Below are positions 8,452 to 18,827 of a stretch of 64,000 nt of DNA, piece by piece (position 1 is the first letter of the stretch; every line of letters begins with the position of its first letter). The notes under the pieces are model-generated. The model ran no database searches. It was not told where the DNA came from and saw only the letters and a program-made list of their open reading frames with translations. A program made the translations under genes and the position numbers. The stretch is from an uncultured Algibacter sp. Its GTDB lineage: Bacteria > Bacteroidota > Bacteroidia > Flavobacteriales > Flavobacteriaceae. The stretch is from NCBI RefSeq assembly GCF_947490405.1, contig NZ_CANLGU010000004.1:186001-250000 (forward strand). The letters run 5' to 3'.

Positions 8452-9183
8452 CTACTTAGCCTTTTTATAAAGTGGAATTCTGTAAGATAAAAAATAACTA
8501 TAGCCTGCGCCTATACCACTACTATCATAAGTTTTCCCAAAACCTGGAATGTACACATTATCAAAATTATTAGGGATAGTTTGAGACGCAGATATTTTTA
8601 ATTGTACGTTTAAGCCCATGTATAGGTTGTTAAATAATTCAGCTTTTATGCCTAATATAATTTCTGCCCAAAATGCCGTAAGTCCTGTTAATTCTTGTTT
8701 GTCTTCTGAGGTTAGTTGGGGAGCCCAATATTGGTCTGTGCTATACACCGTGAAGCTATTTAAATCGTGACTAAAGGTGCTGGCTCCAACTCGAAAGCCA
8801 GAGTAAATCATGTTATCCATGTTTAGCCAGTTTTGATACATGTTATAATCTATACCTCCTTTTATATAGCTTCCTTTGGTTGTTATATCTAAAAAATCTG
8901 TTATTGTATTTTTTTCTTCAAAGCCAATTTCCCCGGCGATATATAGTTTTTCTTTTAAGCGGTAATCTGCCATAACTTCAAAGCCAGAGTAATCATCATC
9001 TAAAGATGTTCTTATAAGCTTACCTATATCTCCACCAATGCGGAGTCCGTATTTTATTTGAATTTTATTTGAATCTTGAGCAGTACTAACAATGCTATCA
9101 TTTTGTGCATTTACAAACACACAAAAAAGAAACAGACATAAAAAACTACTAATGCGCAATACTAAAGTGTGCAGCTGTCTCAT
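8452..9183 (-). CDS. DUF6048 family protein (outer-membrane beta-barrel-like)
   Basis: Signal peptide, alternating beta strands; overlaps the upstream DUF6452-like ORF; adjacent to rlmD. Confidence 0.65.
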   Translation of the reverse strand: MRQLHTLVLRISSFLCLFLFCVFVNAQNDSIVSTAQDSNKIQIKYGLRIGGDIGKLIRTSLDDDYSGFEVMADYRLKEKLYIAGEIGFEEKNTITDFLDITTKGSYIKGGIDYNMYQNWLNMDNMIYSGFRVGASTFSHDLNSFTVYSTDQYWAPQLTSEDKQELTGLTAFWAEIILGIKAELFNNLYMGLNVQLKISASQTIPNNFDNVYIPGFGKTYDSSGIGAGYSYFLSYRIPLYKKAK

Positions 9184-9712
9184 TTTCTATAGATTGGTTA
9201 TCAGTTAAAGGTGTTCTGGAAAGCATCCATCTCCCATCATTATTTACATCTTCAATAGTCAGGGTTACATTTCTAAAAATAGTTTTAAAACCACATGCTC
9301 GAGATACAAAAACTTGCTCGCGAGTATAATTAATTATAATCCTATCGTAATTACCATCAATTATATCATCACTGGTGTCGTCTGGAGTACCATTATCATT
9401 ATTACTCGCACCTTGTATAAGGATGTATTCTGTGGTGTTATCGGTTGTTTTAAGCGGTAAAATAAGCTCATCGGTATCTGCAAAAATATAATCAGGTAAT
9501 GGCGTAGTTAAAGGCGTACCATCTTCATCAATACCAACAACTACCAAGTCGAATACATTTTTTGTGTTATCTTGATTGGAAGCATCTAATAGATTTATTA
9601 GTAATCGAGGTGTGGTTGATGTGGAAGCTGGACAGATGTCATCACGCTCGCAACTTATTGAGAGTGCAGCTATCAATAAGGTTGGAATTATTAAAACTTT
9701 AAAATACTTCAT
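9149..9712 (-). CDS. DUF6452 family lipoprotein-like protein
   Basis: MKYFKVLIIPTLLIAALSISCERDDICPASTSTTPRLLI; lipobox-like signal; adjacent to DUF6048 and rlmD. Confidence 0.65.
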   Translation of the reverse strand: MKYFKVLIIPTLLIAALSISCERDDICPASTSTTPRLLINLLDASNQDNTKNVFDLVVVGIDEDGTPLTTPLPDYIFADTDELILPLKTTDNTTEYILIQGASNNDNGTPDDTSDDIIDGNYDRIIINYTREQVFVSRACGFKTIFRNVTLTIEDVNNDGRWMLSRTPLTDNQSIENETAAHFSIAH

Positions 9713-9767
9713 TTTTTAATTTAGGGTAAGCCTATTTTTTACTTTACACAAATAAACGAATAAACTT

Positions 9768-11183
9768 TTAACGTTTTTCAAGTAAAACTACATTTTCCAC
9801 ATGGAATGTCTGTGGAAACATATCTACTGCTTGGGTTTTTATAACTTTATAAGTTGCATCCATTAATGCTAAATCTCTTGCTTGTGTTGCGCTATTACAA
9901 CTCACATAAACCACACGCTTTGGTGCAATATTTAAAATTTGTTGTACCACATCTTTATGCATACCATCACGTGGTGGATCGGTAATAATAACATCAGGAT
10001 GCCCGTGATTTTCTATAAATTCGGTATTAAAAACCTGTTTCATATCGCCAACAAAGAATTCAACGTTATTAATGTTATTAAATTGTGCATTTTCTTTAGC
10101 AGCCGAAATAGCATCAGGAACAGATTCAACACCAACAACTTTTTTAGCTTGTTTTGAAACAAATTGAGCAATTGTACCGGTACCTGTATATAAATCATAC
10201 ACCAATTCGTTACCCGTTAACCCTGCGAAATCTCTGGTTATTTTATATAACTCAAAAGCTTGATTGGAATTGGTTTGGTAAAAGGACTTTGCGTTAATCT
10301 TAAATTTTAAACCTTCCATTTCTTCAAAAATATGATCGGCTCCTTTGTAACAAATGACGTCTTGGTCATAAATGGTATCATTTGCTTTTCCATTTATAAC
10401 GTATTGTAATGATGTTATCTGCGGAAAGGTTTCTGCAATAAAATCAAGTAACAGTTTGCGTTTAGCTTTATCCTCTTTAAAAAACTGAATCATCACCATA
10501 ATATCGCCCGTGCTAGATGTACGAATCATCATGGTTCTTAATAATCCGGTTTGATTTCTGGTATTAAAGAATTCTAAATTGTTTTTAATAGCAAAATTCT
10601 TAACGGCATTTCTAATAGCATTGGATGGGTCTGCTTGTAAGTGACACGTTTTAATGTCTAAGATTTTATCCCACATTCCAGGAATATGGAAGCCTAGTGC
10701 GTTTTTATCACCTAAATCTCTATCAGATTGAATTTCTTCAAGTGTTAACCAGCGGCTATCACTAAAAGAGAATTCCATTTTATTTCTGTAAAAATACTGT
10801 TCAGCAGAACCTAAAATAGGGGTTACTTCAGGAAGTTCAATATGACCAATTCGGGTTAAGTTATTGGTAACTTCTTTTTGCTTGTAAAATAATTGATGCT
10901 TATAGGCCATATCTTGCCATTTACAACCACCACAGGTTCCAAAATGCTCGCAAGCTGGTTCTGTTCTTTTGTCAGAGAGTTTATGGAAAACCGTAGCTTT
11001 ACCTTCGTAATACGCTTTTCGTTTTTTAAACGTTTGCACGTCTACAACATCGCCTGGTACTGCATTTGGTAAAAAAATTACTTTTCCATCAGGTGCTTTT
11101 GCAATGGTTTTTCCTTTTGCACCAGCATCAATAACAGCTACATTTTCAAAAACTTGTTTTCTTTGTTTACTTCTTCTAGACAT
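9768..11183 (-). CDS. rlmD: 23S rRNA (uracil(1939)-C(5))-methyltransferase RlmD
   Basis: TRAM domain N-terminus, CEHFGTCGGCKWQD Fe-S cluster motif, DPPRDGMHKDVV and YVSCNSATQARDL catalytic motifs. Confidence 0.92.
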   Translation of the reverse strand: MSRRSKQRKQVFENVAVIDAGAKGKTIAKAPDGKVIFLPNAVPGDVVDVQTFKKRKAYYEGKATVFHKLSDKRTEPACEHFGTCGGCKWQDMAYKHQLFYKQKEVTNNLTRIGHIELPEVTPILGSAEQYFYRNKMEFSFSDSRWLTLEEIQSDRDLGDKNALGFHIPGMWDKILDIKTCHLQADPSNAIRNAVKNFAIKNNLEFFNTRNQTGLLRTMMIRTSSTGDIMVMIQFFKEDKAKRKLLLDFIAETFPQITSLQYVINGKANDTIYDQDVICYKGADHIFEEMEGLKFKINAKSFYQTNSNQAFELYKITRDFAGLTGNELVYDLYTGTGTIAQFVSKQAKKVVGVESVPDAISAAKENAQFNNINNVEFFVGDMKQVFNTEFIENHGHPDVIITDPPRDGMHKDVVQQILNIAPKRVVYVSCNSATQARDLALMDATYKVIKTQAVDMFPQTFHVENVVLLEKR

Positions 11184-11304
11184 GCTGCAAAAATAACAAT
11201 AGCCACAAATAAAGTCATATTTATTTCTATTAACTTTAAGAGATTTTTTAATCTAATTAAAATAAAAATGAACCTTTTATGTTTTTTCTCGTCTTTAAAG
11301 TAGA

Positions 11305-11787
11305 ATGCATGTGACAAACGTACATAAGCGAACCATAAAACAACCTAAAAATAAGGTTGCTGCTTTGTTGAAAACACTTTCAACTGAGCATGACAAAGTT
11401 TGGCCTAAAGACAATTGGCCCGCAATGCGATTTAAAAATGGATTAAAATTAGGCGCTAAAGGTGGGCACGGAATAATTAGATATTCTGTTGAAGAATATA
11501 TTTTAGGCGAATTAATAGTGTTTAAATTTTCGAAGCCAATAGGGTTTAATGGGGTTCATAAATTTGAAATTAAAGCGATTGATGCTAAATCAACAGAAGT
11601 GAAACATAGTATTGTTATGAAAACAGAAGGGTTAGCAACATTAAAGTGGATTTTTGTAATAAGATGGTTGCATGATGCTTTAATTGAAAATGCTTTTGAT
11701 ACTATTGAAAATAACTTTTCTGAAGCGCAAAAAATTACAAGATGGAGTGTTTGGGTACGTATTTGGAGATATATATTAACTAGGTGA
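11305..11787 (+). CDS. SRPBCC family protein
   Basis: 160 aa, polyketide-cyclase-like layout; stop overlaps the GTG start of the following sigma factor (GTGA). Confidence 0.6.
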   Translation: MHVTNVHKRTIKQPKNKVAALLKTLSTEHDKVWPKDNWPAMRFKNGLKLGAKGGHGIIRYSVEEYILGELIVFKFSKPIGFNGVHKFEIKAIDAKSTEVKHSIVMKTEGLATLKWIFVIRWLHDALIENAFDTIENNFSEAQKITRWSVWVRIWRYILTR

Positions 11788-12338
11788 AGGAAAAAGGCTC
11801 AGATAAAGATTTGGTTTTAGCGTTTCAGTCTGGAGACAAAAATGCATTAAATAAATTGGTAAAAAAATGGCATAAAACCTTTTGTGAGAAAGCGTATTGG
11901 TTAGTTAAAGATGCAGATGTAGCCAAAGATATTGCCCAAGATTCTTGGAGTGTAATAATCAGGAAAATAGATGCGTTAAAAAATCCAGAGCGCTTTGGGA
12001 GTTGGGCGTTACGTATTGTTTGTAACAATGCCATTGATTGGTTAAATAAAAATAAAAGACAGCAAAAACATAAGGAACAAATAAAGTACGAGCAAGAAGT
12101 GATTAGCTCTCAAAGTTTGAAGGAAGATGTTTCTAACATAAAACAAAAATTACTTGAATCTTATAAAAAGTTACCTAAACATCAGCAAGTAATTATTAAA
12201 CTATTTTATACAGAAAATTACTCTCTAAAAGAAATCTGTTTAATACTAAACATATCTGTCGGGACAGCTAAATCTAGATTGTTCCATGGAAGAGAAAAAT
12301 TAAAACAACTTTTAAAGCATGATAATTATGAAAACTAA
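11784..12338 (+). CDS. ECF-type sigma-70 family RNA polymerase sigma factor
   Basis: Region 2 KDIAQDSWSVIIRKIDALKNPERFGSWALRIVCNNAIDWL; region 4 LPKHQQVIIKLFYTENYSLKEICLILNISVGTAKSRLFHGREKL. Confidence 0.9.
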   Translation: MKEKGSDKDLVLAFQSGDKNALNKLVKKWHKTFCEKAYWLVKDADVAKDIAQDSWSVIIRKIDALKNPERFGSWALRIVCNNAIDWLNKNKRQQKHKEQIKYEQEVISSQSLKEDVSNIKQKLLESYKKLPKHQQVIIKLFYTENYSLKEICLILNISVGTAKSRLFHGREKLKQLLKHDNYEN

Positions 12339-12717
12339 CATGGATGATATTGATAAATTGATAAAGGACACTTTAACAGCAGAAGAGGCTAAGTTTTATG
12401 ATGAACTAGATGAGCAAAATGTACTGCAAATGGTGTGGGGCTTATTTAGAGGAAAGAATAAATGGGTTATGTATATGATGAATTTTATGACCTTGGTTTT
12501 CTTTGGACTCTTTATTTATTGTTTAATTGAATTTTTTAAAGCTGAAATCACTTTTGAAATGATTAAATGGGCAACAGGTAGTATTGTTTTTTTGCTCGGT
12601 GTAAGTATGTTAAAAATTTTCGCTTGGATGCAAATGGATAAGAATGCTTTGTTAAGAGAAATGAAACGATTGGAGATACAAATTTCTTCCTTATCTAGTA
12701 AAAAAGAGAGTCATTAA
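12319..12717 (+). CDS. DUF6768-like membrane protein (probable regulator of the sigma factor)
   Basis: Overlaps the sigma gene; MDDIDKLIKDTLTAEEAKFYDELDEQNVLQMVWGLF and two TM segments. Confidence 0.65.
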   Translation: MIIMKTNMDDIDKLIKDTLTAEEAKFYDELDEQNVLQMVWGLFRGKNKWVMYMMNFMTLVFFGLFIYCLIEFFKAEITFEMIKWATGSIVFLLGVSMLKIFAWMQMDKNALLREMKRLEIQISSLSSKKESH

Positions 12718-12721
12718 AAAA

Positions 12722-12750
12722 GCTGCTTAGTATCTAAAACTAAGCAGCTT
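12722..12750. terminator. Hairpin terminator
   Basis: GCTGCTTAGT-ATCTAAA-ACTAAGCAGC between convergent genes. Confidence 0.7.
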
Positions 12751-12773
12751 GACATTAGTAAAGGTTAAGTATG

Positions 12774-13943
12774 TTATTTTTTATCAAACTTAGTGAGTAT
12801 TTTATCCATTTGTTTACCAGCTGCTTCTCGACCTCCCAAACCAAATGATAAGACAACGGTTAAGGCTACAGTTCCTAAAGTAATACCAAAAGCAAGATTA
12901 ATAATCTCATCTGCAATACCCATAGTTCTTAATCCAATTGCTAAGAAAATCGATAGAATTGCTATTCTGATAATAGAAGCAACAAAACTATTATTATCAT
13001 TTTTTGAGAAATTGTTAGCAGCAACAGTAGAAATCCAATTTCCAATGGCTAAAATAACAAGACCAAATAGTATTTTTCCTGAGTAGTTTGTTATGGTATA
13101 TAAAACTTCAGATAGTTTCGCAAATTCTAATTTTTCTACTGCTGTAGTAATTCCAAACAAAACAATAAAGAAATAAACTAAATTACCAATAATCTTAACC
13201 ATATTAGAGTTACCTGTAATATTATCTAACCCAGATTTATTAAGAAAATTATTTAAATTCATACTGTTTAATAAGTCTTTTATCAGTTCGCTTAAAAAGC
13301 GTCCACCAACAATAAAGAGTATAAGAATACAAACTGCAACTAGTACTTTCGGAATAGCACTAAAAAAATCTTTTAACATAGTTGTGGCAGGTTCTGATAT
13401 AGAATCCATATTTAGAATGTTAAATGCAGAAATTAGTAAAGGAATAAAAACAAAAATGAATACAATTTTTTTTATGATTTTTACTAAGTCAAGATTTTCT
13501 GGAAGTTTAAGTTTAGGTGCCAAATTTTTAATGGAGTTACCAGATAGCTCAACCAATTCTGATACTATAGTTGCTAACATGTAGCCAACGTAACCAACTA
13601 AACCAGCACCAATTATATTTGGCAAAAAGCTAGTAAATCCATTAAGCATATTTTTCACAGGATCTAGAACATTACTCATCCCTAGTTTTTCTAGAGCTAA
13701 TATGAAAACAAAAATCATAACTAGGAAGTAGATTAACTTACTAATAAATTTTGATAATGTTATTTTTGAATTACTCAGTTTTTCATCAATACCTGTTTTT
13801 TTAATAAGTTTTGAAACAATTCGTTTTAACAATCCAGCTACAAACCATCCAATAATAATGATAAGTAAAGCTGCTATTGCGCTTGATAGATTTCCTCCAA
13901 TTGATTGAGATAATGTGTCTAAAAGATTTGATAAATAGTCCAT
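12774..13943 (-). CDS. Mechanosensitive ion channel family protein (TM-helix repeat type)
   Basis: Repeated ...AALLIIIIGWFVAGLLKRIVSKLIKK... helices and C-terminal GTVALTVVLSFGLGGREAAGKQ. Confidence 0.8.
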   Translation of the reverse strand: MDYLSNLLDTLSQSIGGNLSSAIAALLIIIIGWFVAGLLKRIVSKLIKKTGIDEKLSNSKITLSKFISKLIYFLVMIFVFILALEKLGMSNVLDPVKNMLNGFTSFLPNIIGAGLVGYVGYMLATIVSELVELSGNSIKNLAPKLKLPENLDLVKIIKKIVFIFVFIPLLISAFNILNMDSISEPATTMLKDFFSAIPKVLVAVCILILFIVGGRFLSELIKDLLNSMNLNNFLNKSGLDNITGNSNMVKIIGNLVYFFIVLFGITTAVEKLEFAKLSEVLYTITNYSGKILFGLVILAIGNWISTVAANNFSKNDNNSFVASIIRIAILSIFLAIGLRTMGIADEIINLAFGITLGTVALTVVLSFGLGGREAAGKQMDKILTKFDKK

Positions 13944-14222
13944 AGTTTTTAATTTTAATTGTTGTAGTTGTGTTTAAGACACAAAAAAAACAGTAAAGAC
14001 ACATTAAGTTTTGAAAATATAGAATATTTGTTTTTTTTATTTAGTTTTGTTGCTCCTAGGGATGATTTCTTTCCCACGCTGAATTTTCGACACTTTCGAA
14101 AGGATAAAGGTAGATAAGGAATGGTTATTTTACTCGTTAAGCGAGATTAATTATTAAAGTTTGCACTTAAAAGTGTTAAACGGTGTCTCGATGTAGGCAT
14201 TAAACCTAAAATTATTTACAAA

Positions 14223-15503
14223 ATGGCTGTTTTAGACCAATTAACATGGCAACAAGCGATTGATTTAGAAAACAAGTATGGCGCACACAATTACCATCCA
14301 TTACCAGTAGTATTAACTAAAGGAGAAGGTGTGTATGTTTGGGATGTAGAAGGTAAAAAGTATTACGATTTTTTATCGGCATATTCTGCGGTGAACCAAG
14401 GGCATTGTCACCCTAAAATAGTGAATGCTATGGTGCAGCAAGCACAAACCTTAACCTTAACGTCTAGAGCGTTTCACAACGATGTTTTAGGACGCTACGA
14501 AAAATTTGCTTGCGAATTTTTTGGATTTGATAAACTCTTACCGATGAATACAGGTGCAGAAGCTGTAGAAACAGCTTTGAAGCTATGTAGAAAATGGGCT
14601 TATGAAGTAAAAGGTATTAAAGAAAATGAAGCTGAAATTATTGTATGTGAAAATAATTTTCACGGACGTACAACTACCATCATATCATTTTCAAATGATC
14701 CTGTGGCACGAAAAAACTTTGGTCCCTATACTAAAGGATTCATTAAAATAGAGTATGATAATTTAAGTGCTTTAGAAGAAGCACTAAAAAATAATCCAAA
14801 TATAGCAGGTTTTCTTGTAGAACCTATTCAAGGTGAAGCTGGTGTTTATGTGCCAAGTGATGATTATTTAGTAAAAGCTAAAGCATTATGTGAAGAATAT
14901 AATGTATTATTTATTGCTGATGAAGTACAAACAGGAATTGCTAGAACAGGTAGACTATTAGCAACTTGTGGCAATTGTAACTGTGAGAATAAAAATTGCT
15001 CCAACACACCTGATGTTAAACCCGATGTACTTATTCTAGGAAAAGCAATTAGTGGCGGTGTATATCCAGTGTCTGCGGTCTTAGCTAATAATAGTATTAT
15101 GGAGGTTATTAAACCAGGAAATCATGGTAGTACTTTTGGAGGAAACCCTATTGCTGGTGCAGTAGCTATGGCAGCATTAGAAGTTATAAGAGATGAAAAT
15201 CTAGCAGATAATGCTTTTGTGCTAGGTAATTTATTTAGAAGTGAATTAAATAAATACATCGAAACTAGTAATATTGTTAAATTAGTTCGTGGTAAAGGGT
15301 TATTAAATGCCATAGTTATTAATGATAATGAAGATAGCGATACAGCTTGGAATGTTTGTTTAGCCTTGAGAGACAATGGTTTATTAGCAAAACCTACACA
15401 TGGAAATATTATACGTTTTGCGCCACCTTTGGTAATGACTAAAGTACAATTATTGGACTGTGTAGATATTATTGTAAACACACTTAAACAATTTGAAAAA
15501 TAG
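14223..15503 (+). CDS. rocD: Ornithine--oxo-acid transaminase
   Basis: GAEAVETALKLCRKWAYEVKG, NNFHGRTTTIISFSNDP, IADEVQTGIARTGRLLA, ILGKAISGGVYPVSAV (PLP lysine). Confidence 0.93.
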   Translation: MAVLDQLTWQQAIDLENKYGAHNYHPLPVVLTKGEGVYVWDVEGKKYYDFLSAYSAVNQGHCHPKIVNAMVQQAQTLTLTSRAFHNDVLGRYEKFACEFFGFDKLLPMNTGAEAVETALKLCRKWAYEVKGIKENEAEIIVCENNFHGRTTTIISFSNDPVARKNFGPYTKGFIKIEYDNLSALEEALKNNPNIAGFLVEPIQGEAGVYVPSDDYLVKAKALCEEYNVLFIADEVQTGIARTGRLLATCGNCNCENKNCSNTPDVKPDVLILGKAISGGVYPVSAVLANNSIMEVIKPGNHGSTFGGNPIAGAVAMAALEVIRDENLADNAFVLGNLFRSELNKYIETSNIVKLVRGKGLLNAIVINDNEDSDTAWNVCLALRDNGLLAKPTHGNIIRFAPPLVMTKVQLLDCVDIIVNTLKQFEK

Positions 15504-15508
15504 ATATT

Positions 15509-15958
15509 ATGGAACAAAAATCAGCTTTTGAAAGCTTTGAATTAGAAGTTAATAGTGAGATTAAAGGCTTCTTAAAAGAAACATCTAAATGGGCATATTT
15601 TTTATCAATACTTGGTTTTGTTGGAATAGGGTTGATGGTTCTAGGAGGTTTATGGTTAAGCTTTTATACTGGAATGAATCAATTTGGAGGCGACACGGCA
15701 TACGGATTGGGATATTCCACTGGCGTTGGTCTTGTTTACGTTTTATTAGCGCTAATCTATTTTTTTCCATTACTATATTTGTTCAAGTTTGCAAAAAATA
15801 TGAAAATGGCCTTGAGTTCTGAAAATAATGATAATTTTAAAAGTGCTTTTTTAAATTTAAAGTCACATTATAAATTCATTGGAATTTTTACTATAGCCAT
15901 AATAGGATTATATATTCTGATACTATTTGGGGCGGTATTAGGTGCTTCGTTTTTTTAG
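15509..15958 (+). CDS. DUF5362-like membrane protein
   Basis: 149 aa with four TM segments, starting just downstream of rocD. Confidence 0.6.
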   Translation: MEQKSAFESFELEVNSEIKGFLKETSKWAYFLSILGFVGIGLMVLGGLWLSFYTGMNQFGGDTAYGLGYSTGVGLVYVLLALIYFFPLLYLFKFAKNMKMALSSENNDNFKSAFLNLKSHYKFIGIFTIAIIGLYILILFGAVLGASFF

Positions 15959-15980
15959 TTAAATAAAAAGTAAAGCAAAA

Positions 15981-16010
15981 AAGGCGACCAATTATTGGTC
16001 GCCTTTTTTT
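15981..16010. terminator. Bidirectional intrinsic terminator
   Basis: AAGGCGACCAATTATTGGTCGCCTTTTTTT. Confidence 0.9.
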
Positions 16011-16028
16011 GGCTTTATAATATTATGT

Positions 16029-16352
16029 TTATTGATTTTGCATTTGCTCCATCATTTCTTGAGACTGTCTCATTATCTCATCCCATCCAACTGTAGATAT
16101 TCTGTAAATAGTCATAATTAAATATAGAATATTAATAATCAAAATAACCAATGCTACTATTTTAGCAGTATCCATAGCTTTAATACTAGAATGGTCATAA
16201 TTTTCAGGATTTAATTTGGCTTCTTTTAATTTGCTTTGGGCTATAAAAAAAGCTATTCCAGCTAAGATAAATCCTAGTCCTCCGAAGCAACAGCATAAAA
16301 GGCCTAAAATGGCTAATACGTATACGAGTGTTGGGTTGAGTTTTTGTTCCAT
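16029..16352 (-). CDS. CCC-motif membrane protein
   Basis: MEQKLNPTLVYVLAILGLLCCCFGGLGFILAGIAFFIAQSKLKE. Confidence 0.75.
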   Translation of the reverse strand: MEQKLNPTLVYVLAILGLLCCCFGGLGFILAGIAFFIAQSKLKEAKLNPENYDHSSIKAMDTAKIVALVILIINILYLIMTIYRISTVGWDEIMRQSQEMMEQMQNQ

Positions 16353-16361
16353 GTGTGAATT

Positions 16362-16637
16362 TTAATTGATTAATTTAATTGTAAAACTTATAATAATTGT
16401 AGCAACCGTTAAGATGGCAAGCGCTGTAATAATTTTATTTGAATACTTAAATTTAAAGAAAATATTGATACCAATAGTTATAAAAAGCGCTATTAAACTA
16501 TAAATGGCTGGATACATCTGAAATGCTGCAATAAACTCACCTTGAAATATTAAGGCAATGGCACGTTGCATACCACAACCCATGCATTCTATACCTAGTA
16601 GTTTTTTGTTTAAGCAGGGTAGCATGTAATCTTCCAT
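16362..16637 (-). CDS. DUF2752 domain-containing protein
   Basis: LPCLNKKLLGIECMGCGMQRAIALIFQGEFIAAFQMYPAIY. Confidence 0.85.
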   Translation of the reverse strand: MEDYMLPCLNKKLLGIECMGCGMQRAIALIFQGEFIAAFQMYPAIYSLIALFITIGINIFFKFKYSNKIITALAILTVATIIISFTIKLIN

Positions 16638-16707
16638 AGCTATAATAGCGAATCTTGATGAAAAGCTAAAATACTAAAAGCATGTTAAGTTGGTAAAATG
16701 TTGATTG

Positions 16708-18462
16708 TTATTTTTTATTACTAACAACAATTTTCTTTGTGAAAAGCTCTTGATTTACTAACTCAACTTTAACAACATAAACACCAGAGCTTAATGGCTT
16801 TGTAGATAATGCGTGTCTTCTTTTTGTAGACTTAATACGCTTGTTTAATACTTCTTTACCTGTTACATCATACACTTTTAAAGAAGTGATCTCAAAGTTG
16901 TTTTTATTTATTAATTTTATTTGAGAAGTATTATTATTTTGAAAAATTCTTAGCCCTTCAAATGTATTTTCGGAAATGCTGAGAACATTTTTTGTAAATG
17001 TAACTTCAAAGCGATCTGTATATTCACCTTTATCTAGGTTAATTTCAAAATTTTGGTTTCTTAAATTTACATATACATCAGTTTGTTTGTCGTGTAAATA
17101 AATAGGGTTAGAATCATCAAAATGTTGAATATCTGCAATCCTTATAGTAAGTGGTTGACTATCGGCTAATTTTATTGTAAGCGGAATAATTGAATTTTCA
17201 TTATAGGCTAAGGCTTCCGCTATGTGTGAGTTGCCATCAATAACCCAATAGGCATCAGAACTTATAATATCACTTTCACTAATTTTTGATTCTAGGCCAT
17301 AATCAAAACCTTCAGTAGCACTATCATGGAATGTTTGTACAAGCTGTCGGGTATATGCATTATTAAAATCAATATTAAGTCTAAAACGTTTGTAGTCTTC
17401 CGGTATTTCAGAAAACGGATTTTCTGTTTTTGATTTTTTAGTACGAGTTCCTTTAAAAAACTCACTATTTGCGTCGGTTTCTCTTGTAAAGATACGATGC
17501 GAATTTTTGGCTCTTACCACATCATCAGCGGCACCTTCTACCATAAAACCTTGTCCTATTGGTATATAACGTCTTGCTGTTTTAGTGCCAGTTCCAGTAT
17601 TTGCAACATTAATGGAGCCATCCCCATTATAAGTGTTAAAAACAGCAGAAACAAAGGTTTCTACTGTACCAGCTGCATTAATGGTATATGTTGCATAACC
17701 GCCGTTATATTCATTAATATAGTGCGAATTTGTAGTAGGATCTTGTTCCCAATAATATAGGGTTCCAGTAATTGTAGCCGCATTTTGGGTATCGTGAATA
17801 TAAGCAACGGCATCCATTGCGGAAGGGTATGGATTTCCTACTAACGAATATTGGTTAGTTAAAACACTAACAGCTATGGTACCATTGTTGGGTTTTCCTC
17901 TAAAATCATAACGCTGTGCATCTCCAGATCCAATAGTGCCTTTCATAGTAAAACCTTCGCCTGGATTAACTGAAGTGTTACTTTCAACATGAATCCATTC
18001 TGCATAATTATCCGAAGCTATAAATTTCCAAACCCAATAGGGCTCAATATTTAAAGGACTAGATGTTCCATTAAAAGAAGCTGTACTAACAAATGTAGCT
18101 GGAGTAGCAGTAATTAAACCTGTAGCATCGTTTAAAAATGAAATTCCAAAGGGATTATTTAAAGAGTTACTAGTTTTACTTCCAATAGGTGAACACCAAT
18201 AGTTATATTCGTGTTCGCCACCATTTGCTTCTTGATAAACACTTAATTCTCCAACACCAGAATTTCCTGTAGTTCCTGCACCTTGTATTACTTGTGCTTC
18301 GTTTCTTAAATAAATAGTGCTATTAGTTTCATTAAGATTAATATCGTCTTCAACAAAAACAACTTCATCATTAACAAATATGTATGCGCTATTCCTAACT
18401 GAAAGTTGTGAAAAACTTAAGTTGGATATAAGTATTAGTAAGAGTAATAATTTTTTGTGCAT
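16708..18462 (-). CDS. Secreted protein with T9SS type A sorting domain
   Basis: Signal peptide; C-terminal LINKNNFEITSLKVYDVTGKEVLNKRIKSTKRRHALSTKPLSSGVYVVKVELVNQELFTKKIVVSNKK. Confidence 0.88.
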   Translation of the reverse strand: MHKKLLLLLILISNLSFSQLSVRNSAYIFVNDEVVFVEDDINLNETNSTIYLRNEAQVIQGAGTTGNSGVGELSVYQEANGGEHEYNYWCSPIGSKTSNSLNNPFGISFLNDATGLITATPATFVSTASFNGTSSPLNIEPYWVWKFIASDNYAEWIHVESNTSVNPGEGFTMKGTIGSGDAQRYDFRGKPNNGTIAVSVLTNQYSLVGNPYPSAMDAVAYIHDTQNAATITGTLYYWEQDPTTNSHYINEYNGGYATYTINAAGTVETFVSAVFNTYNGDGSINVANTGTGTKTARRYIPIGQGFMVEGAADDVVRAKNSHRIFTRETDANSEFFKGTRTKKSKTENPFSEIPEDYKRFRLNIDFNNAYTRQLVQTFHDSATEGFDYGLESKISESDIISSDAYWVIDGNSHIAEALAYNENSIIPLTIKLADSQPLTIRIADIQHFDDSNPIYLHDKQTDVYVNLRNQNFEINLDKGEYTDRFEVTFTKNVLSISENTFEGLRIFQNNNTSQIKLINKNNFEITSLKVYDVTGKEVLNKRIKSTKRRHALSTKPLSSGVYVVKVELVNQELFTKKIVVSNKK

Positions 18463-18633
18463 AAAGTTTGGGGCTTTAAGTCATGCAAATATACTATTTT
18501 TTTAGATACAAATGCATTTTAACGTTATTAAGTGTATTTTGTCGATTTTTTCAATTTAAGATTAATTAGTAATTGAATTGGTATAATTAAATTTTAGTGT
18601 AATTTGCTTGCTGAATATTGTTTCTTTTTTGAT

Positions 18634-18825
18634 ATGAAATATTTAAACTATGTTTTTATTATTATTGGAGCCTTTGTGGCTATGTACGCTAAAAAAGTTG
18701 CGGACCAAAATCAGTATTTACTCATAGCAGGTATTGTTATGTTAATGATTGGTATTTATAGGGTTTCAAAAACTATACCAAGCAGGAATGATAATGAAGT
18801 GGACAGTGATTCAGAAAATGATTAG
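18634..18825 (+). CDS. Small membrane protein
   Basis: Start MKYLNYVFIIIGAFVAMYAKK within ORF 18604..18825; followed closely by the Smr gene. Confidence 0.5.
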   Translation: MKYLNYVFIIIGAFVAMYAKKVADQNQYLLIAGIVMLMIGIYRVSKTIPSRNDNEVDSDSEND

Positions 18826-18827
18826 CT

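Noticed and set aside
15122-15517. Antisense ORF 131 aa inside rocD
   Set aside because: Opposite strand of a confidently assigned gene; no recognisable protein.
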